Shown: positions 36,257-46,108 of the stretch, piece after piece | Numbering within the stretch: the stretch's first letter is position 1 | Layout: each line of letters opens with the position of its first letter | Source of the DNA: Ramlibacter cellulosilyticus | Lineage (GTDB): Bacteria; Pseudomonadota; Gammaproteobacteria; Burkholderiales; Burkholderiaceae_C | NCBI RefSeq assembly: GCF_014297465.1 | Contig: NZ_JACORT010000012.1 | Coordinates: forward strand, 62,001 to 126,000 | Length of the DNA: 64,000 bases | Direction: 5' to 3' | The notes under the pieces: model-generated | Told to the model about the DNA's origin: nothing | What the model saw: the letters and a program-made list of their open reading frames with translations, nothing else | Database searches by the model: none | Made by a program: the position numbers and the translations under genes

Positions 36257-37785
36257 TGCATGCTCCCAGCGTTCACGATGGCCCGCATGATCCCCTCCTG
36301 GCTCGCCTCCATCCGGTCGAACTCGGCGACGAAGCGCCCCTCGTTCATCACGTAGATGCGGTCGCACATGCCCAGCAGCTCGGGCATCTCCGAGGAGATC
36401 ATCACGATGCATTTCCCTTCGGCGGCCATCTGCGCCATCAGGCTGTAGATCTCGAACTTGGCGCCGACGTCGATGCCGCGCGTGGGCTCGTCCAGCACCA
36501 GCACCTCCGGCTGCGTGAACAGCCACTTGCCCAGCACCACCTTCTGCTGGTTGCCGCCGGAGAGCTGCCCCACGGGCTGGAACACGTCCTTGCAGCGGAT
36601 GCGCAGCTGCTTGCGGTAGCCGTCGGCCACGCCGAACTCACGGCCTTCGTCCACCACGCCTTGCTTCGCCACCGCGGGCAGGTTGGCCAGCGACACGTTG
36701 CGGGCGATGTCGTCGTCCAGCAGCAGGCCGTAACCCTTGCGGTCCTCGGTGACGTAGGCGAAGCCGTGGCGCACGGCCTTCTGCACGGTGGAAACGTCGA
36801 TCTCCTGCCCGCGCAGCAGGACGCGGCCCGAGATCTTCTGGCCGTAGGAGCGGCCGAAGACGCTCATGGCCAGCTCCGTGCGGCCGGCGCCCATCAGGCC
36901 CGCGATGCCGACGATCTCGCCGCGTCGCGCCTGCAGGTTCACGCCCTTGACCACCTGCCGCTCGGCGTGCACCGGGTGGTGGACCGTCCAGTCGCGCAGC
37001 TCGAAGACCACTTCGCCGACTTGCGGTTCGCGCCGCGGGTAGCGGTCCGCCATCTCGCGGCCCACCATGTTGCGGATGATCACGTCCTGGCTCACCGGCT
37101 GGGCGCGGCAGTCGAAGGACTGCACGGTGCTGCCGTCGCGCAGCACGGTGATCGTATCCGCCACGCGTTCCACCTCGCCCAGCTTGTGCGAGATCAGGAT
37201 GCAGGCGATGCCTTGCGCCTTGAGTTCCAGCAGCAGGTCCAGCAGCGCCTCGCTGTCCGTCTCGTTCAGGCTGGCGGTGGGCTCGTCCAGGATCAGCAGC
37301 TTCACTTCCTTGGACAGCGCCTTGGCGATCTCCACCAGCTGCTGCTTGCCCACGCCGAGGTCGTCCACCAGCGTGGCGGGCGACTCGTGCAGGCCTACCT
37401 TCGCCAGCAGCTCGCGCGTGCGCACGTAGGCGGCGTGGCGGTCCACCACGCCGTGGCGCGCCGGCTCGTTGCCCAGGAAGATGTTCTCCGCGATGGAGAG
37501 CAGCGGCACCAGCGCGAGCTCCTGGTGGATGATGATGATCCCCAGGTCCTCGCTCGCGCGGATGTCGCGGAACTGGCGCGGCTCGCCGCCGAAGCGGATC
37601 TCGCCTTCGTAGCTGCCGTGCGGGTACACCCCGCTCAGCACCTTCATCAGCGTGGACTTGCCCGCGCCGTTCTCCCCGACGACCGCGTGGATCTCGCCGG
37701 CGCGCACCGAGAGGTTGACGTCGCGCAGGGCCACCACGCCCGGGAAGGACTTGGTGATCCCGCGCATCTCCAGGAGGCTGGTCAC
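36253..37785 (-). CDS. gguA: Sugar ABC transporter ATPase, GguA family
   Basis: 510 residues from GTG 37785, which overlaps the chvE stop (GTGA). Two fused nucleotide-binding domains: the first has Walker [10 protein letters not shown] (about residues 37-45), signature [10 protein letters not shown] and Walker [12 protein letters not shown]. The second has a degenerate P-loop ([11 protein letters not shown]), signature [15 protein letters not shown] and [16 protein letters not shown]. This is the usual layout of CUT2-family sugar importers. The same frame runs into neighbouring genes as a shadow, which is not part of the protein. Confidence 0.93.
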   Translation of the reverse strand: MTSLLEMRGITKSFPGVVALRDVNLSVRAGEIHAVVGENGAGKSTLMKVLSGVYPHGSYEGEIRFGGEPRQFRDIRASEDLGIIIIHQELALVPLLSIAENIFLGNEPARHGVVDRHAAYVRTRELLAKVGLHESPATLVDDLGVGKQQLVEIAKALSKEVKLLILDEPTASLNETDSEALLDLLLELKAQGIACILISHKLGEVERVADTITVLRDGSTVQSFDCRAQPVSQDVIIRNMVGREMADRYPRREPQVGEVVFELRDWTVHHPVHAERQVVKGVNLQARRGEIVGIAGLMGAGRTELAMSVFGRSYGQKISGRVLLRGQEIDVSTVQKAVRHGFAYVTEDRKGYGLLLDDDIARNVSLANLPAVAKQGVVDEGREFGVADGYRKQLRIRCKDVFQPVGQLSGGNQQKVVLGKWLFTQPEVLVLDEPTRGIDVGAKFEIYSLMAQMAAEGKCIVMISSEMPELLGMCDRIYVMNEGRFVAEFDRMEASQEGIMRAIVNAGSMQ

Positions 37786-38855
37786 TTGACCTGCGACTCC
37801 TTGTAGTAGCCGCTGCCGACCAGCACGGTCTTCCAGTTGCTGGCGTCCACGCTCACCGGCTTCAGCAGGTACGAGGGCACGACCTTCACGCCGTTGTTGT
37901 AGGTCTTGGTGTCGTTGATGTCCGGCTGCTTGCCGGCCAGCACGGCATCGACCATGTTGGCCGCAACCTTCGCGAGCTCGCGCGTGTCCTTGAAGACGGT
38001 GGACGACTGCTCGTTGCGCAGGATGGACTTCACGGAGGGGATCTCCGCGTCCTGGCCGCTCACGATCGGGCAGGGCTGCTGCGCCGTGCAGTAGCCAACG
38101 CCCTTGAGCGAAGACAGGATGCCGATCGAGAGGCCGTCGTACGGCGAGAGCACCGCATGCACCTTGTCCTTGGTATAGAAGGCAGAGAGCAGGTTGTCCA
38201 TGCGCGACTGCGCCACGGCGCCGTCCCAGCGCAGCGTGCCGACCTTGTCCATGCCCATCTGCTTGCTGCGCACCACCAGCCTGCCGCTGTCGATGTAGGG
38301 CTTGAGCACCGACATGGCGCCGTCGTAGAAGAAGAAGGCATTGTTGTCGTCGGGCGAGCCGCCGAACAGCTCGATGTTGAAGGGGCCCTTGCCCTGCTTC
38401 AGGCCCAGCTTGTCGACGATGGAGGTGGCCTGCAGCACGCCCACCTGGAAGTTGTCGAAGGTGGCGTAGTAGTCGACGTTCTTCGAGCCGCGGATCAGGC
38501 GGTCGTAGGCGATGACCTTGATGCCCTTGTCGGCCGCGCTCTGCAGCGCCTTGGACAGCGTCGTGCCGTCGATGGCCGCGATCACCAGCACCTTGGCGCC
38601 CTTGGTGATCATGTTCTCCACCTGCGCGAGCTGGTTGGGGATGTCGTCGTCGGCGTACTGCAGGTCGGTCTGGTAGCCGCGCTCCTTGAGCACCTTGACC
38701 ATGTTGTTGCCGTCGTCGATCCAGCGCGCCGAGGACTTGGTGGGCATCGAGATGCCGACCAGGCCCTTGCCTTGCGCGAAGCCGGCGGGGGCCAGGCCCA
38801 GCAGGGCGGCGCCGACGACCAGGCCGCCGAGGAAGCGTCGTGTAGTGAGTTTCAT
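37782..38855 (-). CDS. chvE: Periplasmic sugar-binding protein ChvE
   Basis: 357 residues with signal peptide ending GLAPAGFAQ. The mature part is nearly identical in pattern to Agrobacterium Chv[92 protein letters not shown] and SPYDGLSIG. ChvE binds L-arabinose, D-xylose, D-galactose and glucose, and delivers them to GguAB; in Agrobacterium it also signals to VirA, but no virA is seen here. It is second in the leftward operon. Confidence 0.95.
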   Translation of the reverse strand: MKLTTRRFLGGLVVGAALLGLAPAGFAQGKGLVGISMPTKSSARWIDDGNNMVKVLKERGYQTDLQYADDDIPNQLAQVENMITKGAKVLVIAAIDGTTLSKALQSAADKGIKVIAYDRLIRGSKNVDYYATFDNFQVGVLQATSIVDKLGLKQGKGPFNIELFGGSPDDNNAFFFYDGAMSVLKPYIDSGRLVVRSKQMGMDKVGTLRWDGAVAQSRMDNLLSAFYTKDKVHAVLSPYDGLSIGILSSLKGVGYCTAQQPCPIVSGQDAEIPSVKSILRNEQSSTVFKDTRELAKVAANMVDAVLAGKQPDINDTKTYNNGVKVVPSYLLKPVSVDASNWKTVLVGSGYYKESQVK

Positions 38856-38885
38856 GCCTGTCTCCTTGAGGGGGCGGGTTGCGTC

Positions 38886-40628
38886 TTAGTGGGAATGCCT
38901 GGGCACGCCGGCGCCCCGGCGGCCCACCAGGAAGTCGAAGTCGCAGCCTTCGTCGGCCTGCAGCACGTGCTCGACGTACAGCTTGCGGTAGCCGGAGCCG
39001 TCCGCGGGCTCCGGCTTCTGCGTGGCCGCCCAGGTGGCGAGGCGGTCCGCGAGTTCTCTCTCGGGCACGTCGAGGTGCAGGCGGCCGGCATCGGCATCGA
39101 GCTCGATCCAGTCGCCTTCGCGCACCACGGCCAGCGGGCCGCCGGCGCGCGCTTCGGGCGCGACGTGCAGGACGACGGTGCCGTACGCGGTGCCGCTCAT
39201 GCGCGCGTCGGAGATGCGGACCATGTCGGTCACGCCCTGTTCCAGCACCTTCGGCGGCAGGCCCATGTTGCCTACCTCGGCCATGCCGGGGTAGCCGCGC
39301 GGGCCACAGTTCTTGAGGACCAGCACCGAGTCGGGCGTGACGTCCAGCGCCGGGTCGGCGATGCGCTTCTTGTAGTCCTCGAGGTTCTCGAAGACGACGG
39401 CGCGACCGCGGTGCTTCAGCAGGCTGGCCGTCGCCGCGGAGGGCTTGATCACGGCACCGCGCGGCGCGAGGTTGCCGCGCAGGATGCGCATGCTCCCGTC
39501 CTCCACCAGCGGGTTCTCCCACTCGCGGATCACTTCGGTGTTGTAGGCGGGCGCGTCCTTCACGTTTTCCCAGAGCGACTTGCCGTTCGCCGTGAGCGCG
39601 TCCGGGTGCGGCAGCCGGCCGGCTTCGCCCAGGCGGCGCAGCACGGCGGGGAGGCCGCCCGCGTAATAGAAGTCCTCCATCAGGAAGCGACCGGACGGCA
39701 TCAGGTCCACCAGCGTCGGCGTGCCGCGCCCGATGGCGGTCCAGTCTTCCAGCGCGAGCTCCACGCCGATGCGGCCCGCGATCGCCTTCAGGTGGATCAC
39801 GGCGTTGGTCGAGCCACCGATCGCGGCGTTGGTGCGGATCGCGTTCTCGAAGGCCTGGCGCGTCAGCAGCTTCGACAGCTTCAGGTCCTCCAGCACCATC
39901 TCCACGATGCGCATGCCGCTCAGGTGCGCCAGCACGTAGCGTCGGGAATCCACTGCGGGGATGGCGGCGTTGTGCGGGAGCGTCACGCCCAGCGCCTCCG
40001 CCATGCACGCCATCGTGCTGGCGGTACCCATGGTGTTGCAGGTGCCGGCCGAGCGTGACATGCCCGCTTCGGCCGCCATGAACTCGTGCAGGGTGATGTG
40101 GCCCGCCTTCACCTGCTCGGATAGCTGCCACACCGCCGTGCCCGAGCCGATGTCGCGGCCCTGGTGCTTGCCATTGAGCATGGGCCCGCCGCTCACGGCG
40201 ATGGCGGGCACGTCGACGCTGGCCGCCCCCATCAGCAGCGCCGGCGTGGTCTTGTCGCACCCCACCAGCAGCACGACGCCGTCGATGGGATTGCCACGGA
40301 TGGCTTCTTCCACGTCGATGCTCGCGAGGTTGCGCGTGAACATCGCGGTAGGTCGCAGGTTCGACTCGCCGTTGGAGAACACGGGGAACTCCACGGGGAA
40401 GCCGCCCGCCTCGAAGATGCCGCGCTTCACGTGCTCCGCCAGCTTGCGGAAGTGCGCGTTGCAGGGCGTGAGCTCCGACCAGGTGTTGCAGATGCCGATG
40501 ATGGGCTTGCCCTGGAACTCGTGGTCCGGGATGCCCTGGTTCCGCATCCAGCTGCGGTACATGAAACCGTTCTTGTCCGTGGTGCCGAACCACTCGGCGG
40601 AACGGAGCCTGACGGGGGGCTTGGCCAT
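38886..40628 (-). CDS. Pentonate dehydratase, probably L-arabinonate dehydratase (IlvD/Edd family)
   Basis: 580 residues from ATG 40628; an ATG 33 bases upstream gives only a short non-family extension. IlvD/Edd hallmarks: [68 protein letters not shown] (iron-sulfur cysteines), and [22 protein letters not shown]. The extended N-terminus [24 protein letters not shown] is typical of sugar-acid dehydratases rather than IlvD. It makes 2-keto-3-deoxy-pentonate. The presence of an AraD-type L-KDA dehydratase in the divergent operon favours L-arabonate. Xylonate is an alternative. Confidence 0.9.
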   Translation of the reverse strand: MAKPPVRLRSAEWFGTTDKNGFMYRSWMRNQGIPDHEFQGKPIIGICNTWSELTPCNAHFRKLAEHVKRGIFEAGGFPVEFPVFSNGESNLRPTAMFTRNLASIDVEEAIRGNPIDGVVLLVGCDKTTPALLMGAASVDVPAIAVSGGPMLNGKHQGRDIGSGTAVWQLSEQVKAGHITLHEFMAAEAGMSRSAGTCNTMGTASTMACMAEALGVTLPHNAAIPAVDSRRYVLAHLSGMRIVEMVLEDLKLSKLLTRQAFENAIRTNAAIGGSTNAVIHLKAIAGRIGVELALEDWTAIGRGTPTLVDLMPSGRFLMEDFYYAGGLPAVLRRLGEAGRLPHPDALTANGKSLWENVKDAPAYNTEVIREWENPLVEDGSMRILRGNLAPRGAVIKPSAATASLLKHRGRAVVFENLEDYKKRIADPALDVTPDSVLVLKNCGPRGYPGMAEVGNMGLPPKVLEQGVTDMVRISDARMSGTAYGTVVLHVAPEARAGGPLAVVREGDWIELDADAGRLHLDVPERELADRLATWAATQKPEPADGSGYRKLYVEHVLQADEGCDFDFLVGRRGAGVPRHSH

Positions 40629-40664
40629 GCGGGGTCCTGGGCTGCGACTGCGGAGCGGCAAATA

Positions 40665-40675
40665 TAGTCAGACTA
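40665..40675. promoter_or_regulatory. GntR/FadR-type operator 1
   Basis: The 11-base palindrome TAGTCAGACTA fits the FadR-subfamily consensus TNGTNNNACNA perfectly. It overlaps TATATT (minus strand, 40666-40661), a likely -10 box of the leftward dehydratase-chvE-ggu operon. The FadR-type regulator gene ends that operon. Confidence 0.65.
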
Positions 40676-40717
40676 AATATGCATTCCCTCCGGAAAAACC
40701 CGCAGGAAATCCGCTTC

Positions 40718-40745
40718 TTGACAGCATGAAGTCTGACTACATAAT
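40718..40745 (+). promoter_or_regulatory. Sigma-70 promoter of the rightward arabinose operon
   Basis: TTGACA at 40718-40723 and CATAAT at 40740-40745 are separated by 16 bases, a near-consensus promoter with a leader of about 25 bases to ATG 40776. Operator 2 lies between the two boxes. Confidence 0.6.
40729..40739. promoter_or_regulatory. GntR/FadR-type operator 2
   Basis: AAGTCTGACTA repeats the core AGTCnGACT of operator 1 and differs from TNGTNNNACNA only in the first base. It lies between the -35 and -10 of the rightward promoter, so bound regulator should block it. The centre-to-centre distance to operator 1 is 64 bases. Confidence 0.6.
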
Positions 40746-40775
40746 CCCGTCCTTTCTCAGCCGGGGAGTCCCGCC

Positions 40776-41540
40776 ATGCCTGCCTTCGCCCGCTATCCGA
40801 GCCTCGCGGACCGCACCGTCTTCGTCACCGGGGGCGCCACCGGCATCGGGGCGACGCTGGTGCAGGCGTTCGCGGAGCAGGGCGCGAAGGTGGGTTTCCT
40901 CGACATCGCGCGCGAGCCGGGCGAGGCGCTCGCGCGTTCGCTGGAGGGCAGCCGGCACGCGCCCCTGTTCGTGGAAGCGGACCTCACGGACATCGCGGCA
41001 CTGGAGCGCGCGCTCGATGCCGTCCGCGAGCGCTTCGGCCTGATCACCGTCCTCCTGAACAACGCCGCCAACGACACGCGCCACAGGATCGAGGACACCA
41101 CCCCCGAGTACTGGGACAAGTCGCTCGCGGTGAACCTCAAGCACCAGTTCTTCGCCGCGCGCAGCGTGTCCGCGGACATGAAGCAGGCCGGCGGCGGCTC
41201 CATCGTCAACTTCGGCTCCGTGAGCTGGAAGCTCAAGCAGGGCGGCATGCCCGCGTACACCACGTCCAAGGCGGCCGTGCAGGGCCTCACCCGCAGCCTG
41301 GCCCGCGACTTCGGCCCGTTCAACATTCGCGTGAACACGCTGGTGCCGGGGTGGGTGATGACGGAGAAGCAGGTGCGCCTGTGGCTCACCGAGGAAGGCA
41401 AGGCCGACATCGCGCGCGGGCAGTGCCTCCAGCAGCCGCTGCTGCCGCAGCACATCGCGCACATGGCGCTGTTCCTGGCGGCGGACGACAGCGCGATGTG
41501 CACCGCGCAGGACTTCGTGGTGGACGGAGGCTGGACTTGA
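40776..41540 (+). CDS. SDR-family sugar 1-dehydrogenase
   Basis: 254 residues. Classical short-chain dehydrogenase features: cofactor motif [16 protein letters not shown] (about residues 15-30), NNAANDTRH, active-site Ser in [11 protein letters not shown] and YTTSK with Tyr/Lys, then PGWVMTEKQ and DFVVDGG. In L-arabinose/D-galactose oxidation loci this enzyme makes the 1,4- or 1,5-lactone of the sugar. It is first in the rightward operon and overlaps the lactonase start by 4 bases. Confidence 0.88.
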   Translation: MPAFARYPSLADRTVFVTGGATGIGATLVQAFAEQGAKVGFLDIAREPGEALARSLEGSRHAPLFVEADLTDIAALERALDAVRERFGLITVLLNNAANDTRHRIEDTTPEYWDKSLAVNLKHQFFAARSVSADMKQAGGGSIVNFGSVSWKLKQGGMPAYTTSKAAVQGLTRSLARDFGPFNIRVNTLVPGWVMTEKQVRLWLTEEGKADIARGQCLQQPLLPQHIAHMALFLAADDSAMCTAQDFVVDGGWT

Positions 41541-42421
41541 GCGACGTGCGGCTCGTGGTGGACGCCGGCGACCGCCTCGGCGAATGCGCGCTGTGGGACG
41601 GCGCGGCCTTCTGGTGGACCGACATCGAGGGATCGAAGATCTGCCGGCTGGAGGCCGGCGGCAGCGTGCGCACCTGGAAGCTGCCGGAGCGCGTCGGCAG
41701 CTTCGCGTTCTGCGGGGGCAGCGCCACGAAGCTGCTGCTGGGGCTGGCATCGGGCATCGCGGTGTTCGACACCGCCGGCGATTCGCTCTCGCCCGTGATC
41801 CCGGTCGAGGCCGACCAGCCCACGACCCGCATCAACGACGGCCGCTGCGACCGGCAGGGCCGCTTCCTCTTCGGCATGTTCAATCCGGAGGAGGCGAGCA
41901 TCGGCGGCCTGTACCGCGTGCATCCCGACCTGCGCGTGGAACGCCTGCCGCTTCCGGCTGCCGCCGTGGCCAACAGCATCTGCTTCAGCCCGGACGGCGC
42001 CACGATGTACTACGCGGATTCGCCGACGCGCACGATCTGGTCGCTGGACTACCACGCGGACGGTCGCATGGGCACGCCGCGCGTGTTCGTGCGCCTGCGC
42101 GAGGACGAAGGCTTTCCGGACGGCTCCTGCATCGACGCGCAGGGCGGGCTGTGGAACGCGCAGTGGGAAGGCCGCTGCGTGGTCCGCTACGACAGCGATG
42201 GGCGGGAGACCGAGCGCATCGCCTTCCCCGTGTCGCGCCTCACCTGTCCCGCTTTCGGCGGGCCGGGGCTCGATGTCCTGTACGTGACTTCCGCGCGCGG
42301 TGGGCTGTCGAAGGAGCGGCTGCGCGAGGAGCCGCAGGCCGGCGGCGTGTTCGCCGCCGCCACGCGCTGGCGCGGCCTGCCGGAGACCCGGTTCGCGCTC
42401 GCCCCATCCACCCATCCTTGA
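41537..42421 (+). CDS. SMP-30/gluconolaconase/LRE-family sugar lactonase
   Basis: 294 residues from TTG 41537 overlapping the SDR stop (TTGA); GTG 41546 is the alternative. Six-bladed beta-propeller motifs: LGECALWDGAAFWWTDIEGSKI (metal-binding Glu), RINDGRCDRQGRFLFGMFN (Asn/Asp), NSICFSPDGATMYYADSPTRTIW and EGFPDGSCIDAQGGLWNAQWEG. It opens the pentonolactone (L-arabinono-lactone) to the free acid with a divalent metal. It is the second step between the SDR and the dehydratase. Confidence 0.9.
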   Translation: MSDVRLVVDAGDRLGECALWDGAAFWWTDIEGSKICRLEAGGSVRTWKLPERVGSFAFCGGSATKLLLGLASGIAVFDTAGDSLSPVIPVEADQPTTRINDGRCDRQGRFLFGMFNPEEASIGGLYRVHPDLRVERLPLPAAAVANSICFSPDGATMYYADSPTRTIWSLDYHADGRMGTPRVFVRLREDEGFPDGSCIDAQGGLWNAQWEGRCVVRYDSDGRETERIAFPVSRLTCPAFGGPGLDVLYVTSARGGLSKERLREEPQAGGVFAAATRWRGLPETRFALAPSTHP

Positions 42422-42428
42422 GGACGAC

Positions 42429-43346
42429 ATGCACGCCACCCGCTACCAGGGCGTTTTTCCGGTGGTGCCCACCACCTTCCGCGAGGACGGCAGCCTGGAC
42501 CTCCCGAGCCAGAAGCGCTGCGTGGATTTCATGATCGATGCGGGTTCCACCGGCCTGTGCATCCTGGCGAACTTCTCCGAGCAGTTCCTGCTGGCCGACG
42601 AGGAGCGCGAGGTCCTCACGCGCGCCATCCTCGAACACGTCGCCGGCCGCGTGCCCGTGATCGTCACGACCACGCACTTCAGCACCGAGGTATGCGCTGC
42701 CCGCAGCCGCCGCGCGCAGGAGCAGGGCGCCGCCATGGTGATGGTGATGCCGCCGTATCACGGGGCGACGCTGCGCGTGGGCGAGGAGAAGATCCACGAG
42801 TTCTACGCGCGCCTCTCGGACCGCATCGCCATCCCGATCATGATCCAGGACGCGCCCGTAGCCGGCACGCCCCTGTCCGCCGCATTCCTCGCCCGCATGG
42901 CGCGAGAAATCGAACACGTCGCCTACTTCAAGATCGAGACAGCGGGCGCGGCGAGCAAGTTGCGCGAGCTGATCCGGCTCGGCGGCGAAGCGGTGGAAGG
43001 GCCGTGGGACGGCGAGGAAGGCATCACGCTGCTGCCGGACCTGGAAGCCGGTGCGACCGGCGCGATGACGGGTGGCGGCTATCCCGACGGCATCCGCACG
43101 ATCCTCGACCCCTGGCAGGCCGGTCGCCGCGACGAGGCTGCGCGGGCGTACGAGCGCTGGCTGCCCCTCATCAACTACGAGAACCGGCAGGGCGGCATCC
43201 TCACCGCCAAGGCCTTGATGAAGGCGGGTGGGATCATCGATTGCGAAGCGCCGCGGCATCCGTTCCCGGCGATGCATCCGGCGGTGCGGGAGGGGCTGCT
43301 GGCGGTGGCGAAGCGGTTGGATCCGCTGGTGTTGCGGTGGGGGTGA
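42429..43346 (+). CDS. L-2-keto-3-deoxyarabonate dehydratase (DHDPS/NAL family)
   Basis: 305 residues from ATG 42429. It follows the pattern of the Azospirillum L-KDA dehydratase closely: GVFPVVPTTFREDGSLDLPSQKRCVDFMIDAGSTGLCILANFSEQFLL, RVPVIVTTTHFSTEVCAARS, MVMPPYHGATLRV, the Schiff-base Lys in EHVAYFKIETAGAA and GGGYPDGIRTILDPW. It removes water from L-KDA to give 2-oxoglutarate semialdehyde, the substrate of the aldehyde dehydrogenase at 44.6 kb. This is the most diagnostic enzyme for L-arabinose here. Confidence 0.92.
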   Translation: MHATRYQGVFPVVPTTFREDGSLDLPSQKRCVDFMIDAGSTGLCILANFSEQFLLADEEREVLTRAILEHVAGRVPVIVTTTHFSTEVCAARSRRAQEQGAAMVMVMPPYHGATLRVGEEKIHEFYARLSDRIAIPIMIQDAPVAGTPLSAAFLARMAREIEHVAYFKIETAGAASKLRELIRLGGEAVEGPWDGEEGITLLPDLEAGATGAMTGGGYPDGIRTILDPWQAGRRDEAARAYERWLPLINYENRQGGILTAKALMKAGGIIDCEAPRHPFPAMHPAVREGLLAVAKRLDPLVLRWG

Positions 43347-43357
43347 TGAGGGGGGAT

Positions 43358-43523
43358 CGCTGGGGTTCGCTGCGCGAAACCCAGCCTACAGGGTCGCCGC
43401 GTTTCCCGTAGGCTGGGTTTCGCGCAAGCGAACCCCAGCGTTTCGATTGCGCGAAACGCAGCCCACAGGGTCGCCGCGTTTCCCGTAGGCTGGGTTTCGC
43501 GCAGCGAACCCCAGCGTTTCGAC
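43358..43523. repeat. Cluster of four dispersed palindromes (GTAGGCTGGGTTTCGC family) in 77-bp periodic units
   Basis: Palindromic elements at 43358-43389, 43408-43440, 43439-43466 (variant arms GCGTTTCG) and 43485-43516. A segment starting CAGGGTCGCCGCG recurs at 43389 and 43466, period 77 bases. It fills the convergent gap between the L-KDA dehydratase and LysR genes. The same arms occur at 4725-4801. Confidence 0.85.
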
Positions 43524-43547
43524 GTCACCCCCGCCCCGCGTTTCGCC

Positions 43548-44510
43548 CTAAACCCCCGCCTCCAGCGCCACCCCATACGACTCCGCCGCCGCCGTCCGGA
43601 TCGCCGCGAGCATCACGCGCGCCGCCGGCGACAGCGGCCGGTCCGTGCGCGTGATCAGGCCGAACGCGTCCATCTGGCACGGCAGGTCGATCGGCAGCAC
43701 CGCCACCAGGTTGTGGCTCTCGTAGTAGCGCCCGACGTCACCCGCCACCAGGCCGATCATGTCGCCCTGGCCGATCATCTTGGTGACGAACAGCAGCGCG
43801 GCGCTCTCGATCAGGTTCGCCGGCGCCTCCAGGCTCTCCTCGCGGAACATCAGGTCGAAGCGATGCCGCAGCACGCTGCCTTCGGGCGGCACGATCCAGC
43901 CCCAGCCGCTGAGGTCGCGCAAGGTGAGGTGGTCCACTTCCAGCAGCGGGTGCCCGGGACGCACCATCGCGACCACGGGCTCCTCCGCCAGCGCTTCGAA
44001 CCGCAGCGCCGTCTTGTCGTGCTGCGCGAACAGGCGGGCCACGAGGATGTCGAGCCGGGCCTGCGCCATGCGTTCCATCAGCACGTCGCTCGTTTCCACC
44101 TGCAGCGACACGCGCAGCTTCGGGTGCGACTGCTTCACGCGCGCGATGGCCTGCGGCAGCAGCATGATGCCCGGCGTCGTGATCGTGCCGACGCTCACCT
44201 GCCCGAAGCGCCCGGCCTTGAGCTCCTGCACTTCGTCGTGCGCCTGGTTCAGGCTGGACAAGGCGGTGCGCGCGTGGCGCACCATCGCCTCGCCGTAGAC
44301 GGTGGGCCGCATGCCGCGCGGCAGCCGCTCGAACAGGGGCACGCCCAGCACGTCCTCCAGGTCCTTCAGGAGCTTGGACGCGGCCGGTTGCGTCATGGCC
44401 AGCACCTCGGCCGCGCGGTGGATGTTGCCTTCCTCGTCCAGGGCGACGAGCAGCAGCAGCTGCCGCGTCTTCAGCCGCGCGCGGATGAACCAGTGCGAGT
44501 AGTTGACCAA
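43548..44510 (-). CDS. LysR-family regulator, GbpR-like, likely controlling the araE-ytf operon
   Basis: 320 residues. HTH region RLKTRQLLLLVALDEEGNIHRAAEVLAMTQPAASKLLKDLEDVLGVPLFERLPRGMRPT is characteristic of GbpR-type (galactose-binding-protein regulator) LTTRs, which control chvE-like genes. The effector domain runs FGQVSVGTITTPGIMLLPQAI to the C-terminus. It diverges from the 2-oxoglutarate semialdehyde dehydrogenase gene across 124 bases. A sugar or sugar acid is the likely co-inducer. Confidence 0.9.
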   Translation of the reverse strand: MVNYSHWFIRARLKTRQLLLLVALDEEGNIHRAAEVLAMTQPAASKLLKDLEDVLGVPLFERLPRGMRPTVYGEAMVRHARTALSSLNQAHDEVQELKAGRFGQVSVGTITTPGIMLLPQAIARVKQSHPKLRVSLQVETSDVLMERMAQARLDILVARLFAQHDKTALRFEALAEEPVVAMVRPGHPLLEVDHLTLRDLSGWGWIVPPEGSVLRHRFDLMFREESLEAPANLIESAALLFVTKMIGQGDMIGLVAGDVGRYYESHNLVAVLPIDLPCQMDAFGLITRTDRPLSPAARVMLAAIRTAAAESYGVALEAGV

Positions 44511-44549
44511 GCCGCCGTCCCTAGGGTTTGCATGAATGCCGATTCCGGT

Positions 44550-44572
44550 ATCGCAGTGTGCCGAAACGCGAT
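44550..44572. promoter_or_regulatory. Possible LysR site, ATCGC-N13-GCGAT
   Basis: A perfect 5-bp inverted repeat ATCGC (44550-44554) and GCGAT (44568-44572), spaced 13 bases, in the gap between the divergent LysR and aldehyde dehydrogenase genes. The spacing is wider than the classical N11, so it is only a candidate. Confidence 0.35.
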
Positions 44573-44634
44573 TGGTCGCGTATCCCTGCTCGCCCTAGTA
44601 TCCGCACCCACCCCGGAACGGAGGCAGGAGGGGC

Positions 44635-46071
44635 ATGCGCGAAGTCCTCAAGAACTACATCAACGGACATTGGGAAGGCGGCGTCACGACGGGCACGAGC
44701 GAGAACCCGTCGGACCTGTCCGCCCCCGTGGCCGACTACGCCCGCGCCGACGCCCGCCAGGCCGAGGCCGCGATCGATGCGGCGCACGAAGCCTTCGCGA
44801 GCTGGTCGCTCAGCACGCCGCAGCGCCGGGCCGACGTGCTGGATGCGGTCGGCAGCGAGCTGCTCGCGCGCAAGGACGAACTCGGCAGCCTGCTCGCGCG
44901 GGAAGAGGGCAAGACCCTGCCGGAAGCCGTGGGCGAAGTCGCGCGCGCCGGGCAGATCTTCAAGTTCTTCGCGGGCGAGGCGCTGCGCATTCCGGGCGAG
45001 AAGCTCGCGTCGCCCCGCGCGGGCGTCGAGGTCGAGGTCACCCGCGAGCCGGTGGGCGTCGTCGCCGTCATCGCGCCCTGGAACTTCCCCTTCGCGATCC
45101 CCGCGTGGAAGATCGCGCCCGCGCTCGCCTACGGCAACACCGTCGTGTTCAAGCCGGCGGAACTGGTCGCGGCCTGCGGCTGGGCGCTGGCGGACATCAT
45201 CAGCCGCGCCGGCCTGCCCGCGGGCGTGTTCAACCTGGTCATGGGCAGCGGCCGGCAGGTCGGCCGCGTGCTCGTGGAGAACCGCGGCGTCGACGCCATT
45301 ACCTTCACCGGGTCCGAAACCACCGGTCACCAGGTGTTGCAGCAGGCTGCCGCGCGCCGCGCGAAGGTGCAGCTCGAGATGGGCGGCAAGAACCCCCTGG
45401 TGGTGCTCGCGGATGCGGACCTGGACCGCGCGGTCGAATGCGCGGTGCAAGGCGCCTTCTATTCCACCGGCCAGCGCTGCACGGCATCGAGCCGGCTCGT
45501 GGTCGAAGCCGGCGTGCACGACGCTTTCGTGCAGAAGCTGCGCCAGCGCATGCGCCAGCTCACGGTGGGCCACGCCGAGGAGCGCGGCACCGACATCGGG
45601 CCGGTCGCGAGCGCGGCGCAGCTGGACACCAACCTGTCCTGGCTGGAGATCGCGCGCGCGCAAGGCGCCGAGCACGTCTGCGGCGGCGAGCTCGTCGAGC
45701 GGCGCACGCGCGGGCATTTCATGGCGCCGGCGCTCTTCCTCGCCACGCCCGAACAGCGCGCCGCCCGCGAAGAAATCTTCGGCCCCATCGCCGTCGTGCT
45801 GCGCGCGAACGACTACGAGCACGCGCTCGCGCTCGCCAACGACACGCCTTACGGCCTGTGCGCCGGCATCTGCACCACCTCGCTCAAGCACGCGACGCAC
45901 TTCCGCCGGCACGCACAGGCAGGCATGGTCATGGCCAACCTGCCCACCGCCGGCGTGGACTACCACGTGCCCTTCGGCGGCCGCAAGGCTTCGAGCTACG
46001 GCCCGCGCGAGCAGGGCCGCCACGCGGCGGAGTTCTTCACCACCGTGAAGACCGCCTACGTGTGTGCCTGA
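44635..46071 (+). CDS. 2-oxoglutarate semialdehyde dehydrogenase (KGSADH)
   Basis: 478 residues of the ALDH superfamily. It has PWNFPFAIPAWKIAPALAYGNTVVFKPAE, the catalytic Glu in QLEMGGKNPLVVL, the nucleophile Cys in STGQRCTASSR, and EEIFGPIAVVL near the end. It oxidises 2-oxoglutarate semialdehyde to 2-oxoglutarate with NAD(P)+, the last step of L-arabinose (and glucarate) oxidation. It follows GGCAGGAGGGGC and is 37 bases upstream of ytfQ. Succinate semialdehyde dehydrogenase is a close relative, so the name depends on context. Confidence 0.87.
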   Translation: MREVLKNYINGHWEGGVTTGTSENPSDLSAPVADYARADARQAEAAIDAAHEAFASWSLSTPQRRADVLDAVGSELLARKDELGSLLAREEGKTLPEAVGEVARAGQIFKFFAGEALRIPGEKLASPRAGVEVEVTREPVGVVAVIAPWNFPFAIPAWKIAPALAYGNTVVFKPAELVAACGWALADIISRAGLPAGVFNLVMGSGRQVGRVLVENRGVDAITFTGSETTGHQVLQQAAARRAKVQLEMGGKNPLVVLADADLDRAVECAVQGAFYSTGQRCTASSRLVVEAGVHDAFVQKLRQRMRQLTVGHAEERGTDIGPVASAAQLDTNLSWLEIARAQGAEHVCGGELVERRTRGHFMAPALFLATPEQRAAREEIFGPIAVVLRANDYEHALALANDTPYGLCAGICTTSLKHATHFRRHAQAGMVMANLPTAGVDYHVPFGGRKASSYGPREQGRHAAEFFTTVKTAYVCA

Positions 46072-46108
46072 ACCGGTTGACCCACCAACTCCCAAAGGAG
46101 ACGACACC

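Noticed and set aside
36253..40593. A 1446-codon frame that would fuse the gguA ATPase with upstream sequence
   Set aside because: Only the gguA part is family-like. The rest is a shadow of chvE and the dehydratase, and a GTG at 37785 overlapping the chvE stop explains the true start.
43558..44510. ChvE-VirA type signalling
   Set aside because: Although ChvE and a GbpR-like regulator are present, no virA, virG or T-DNA genes are visible.
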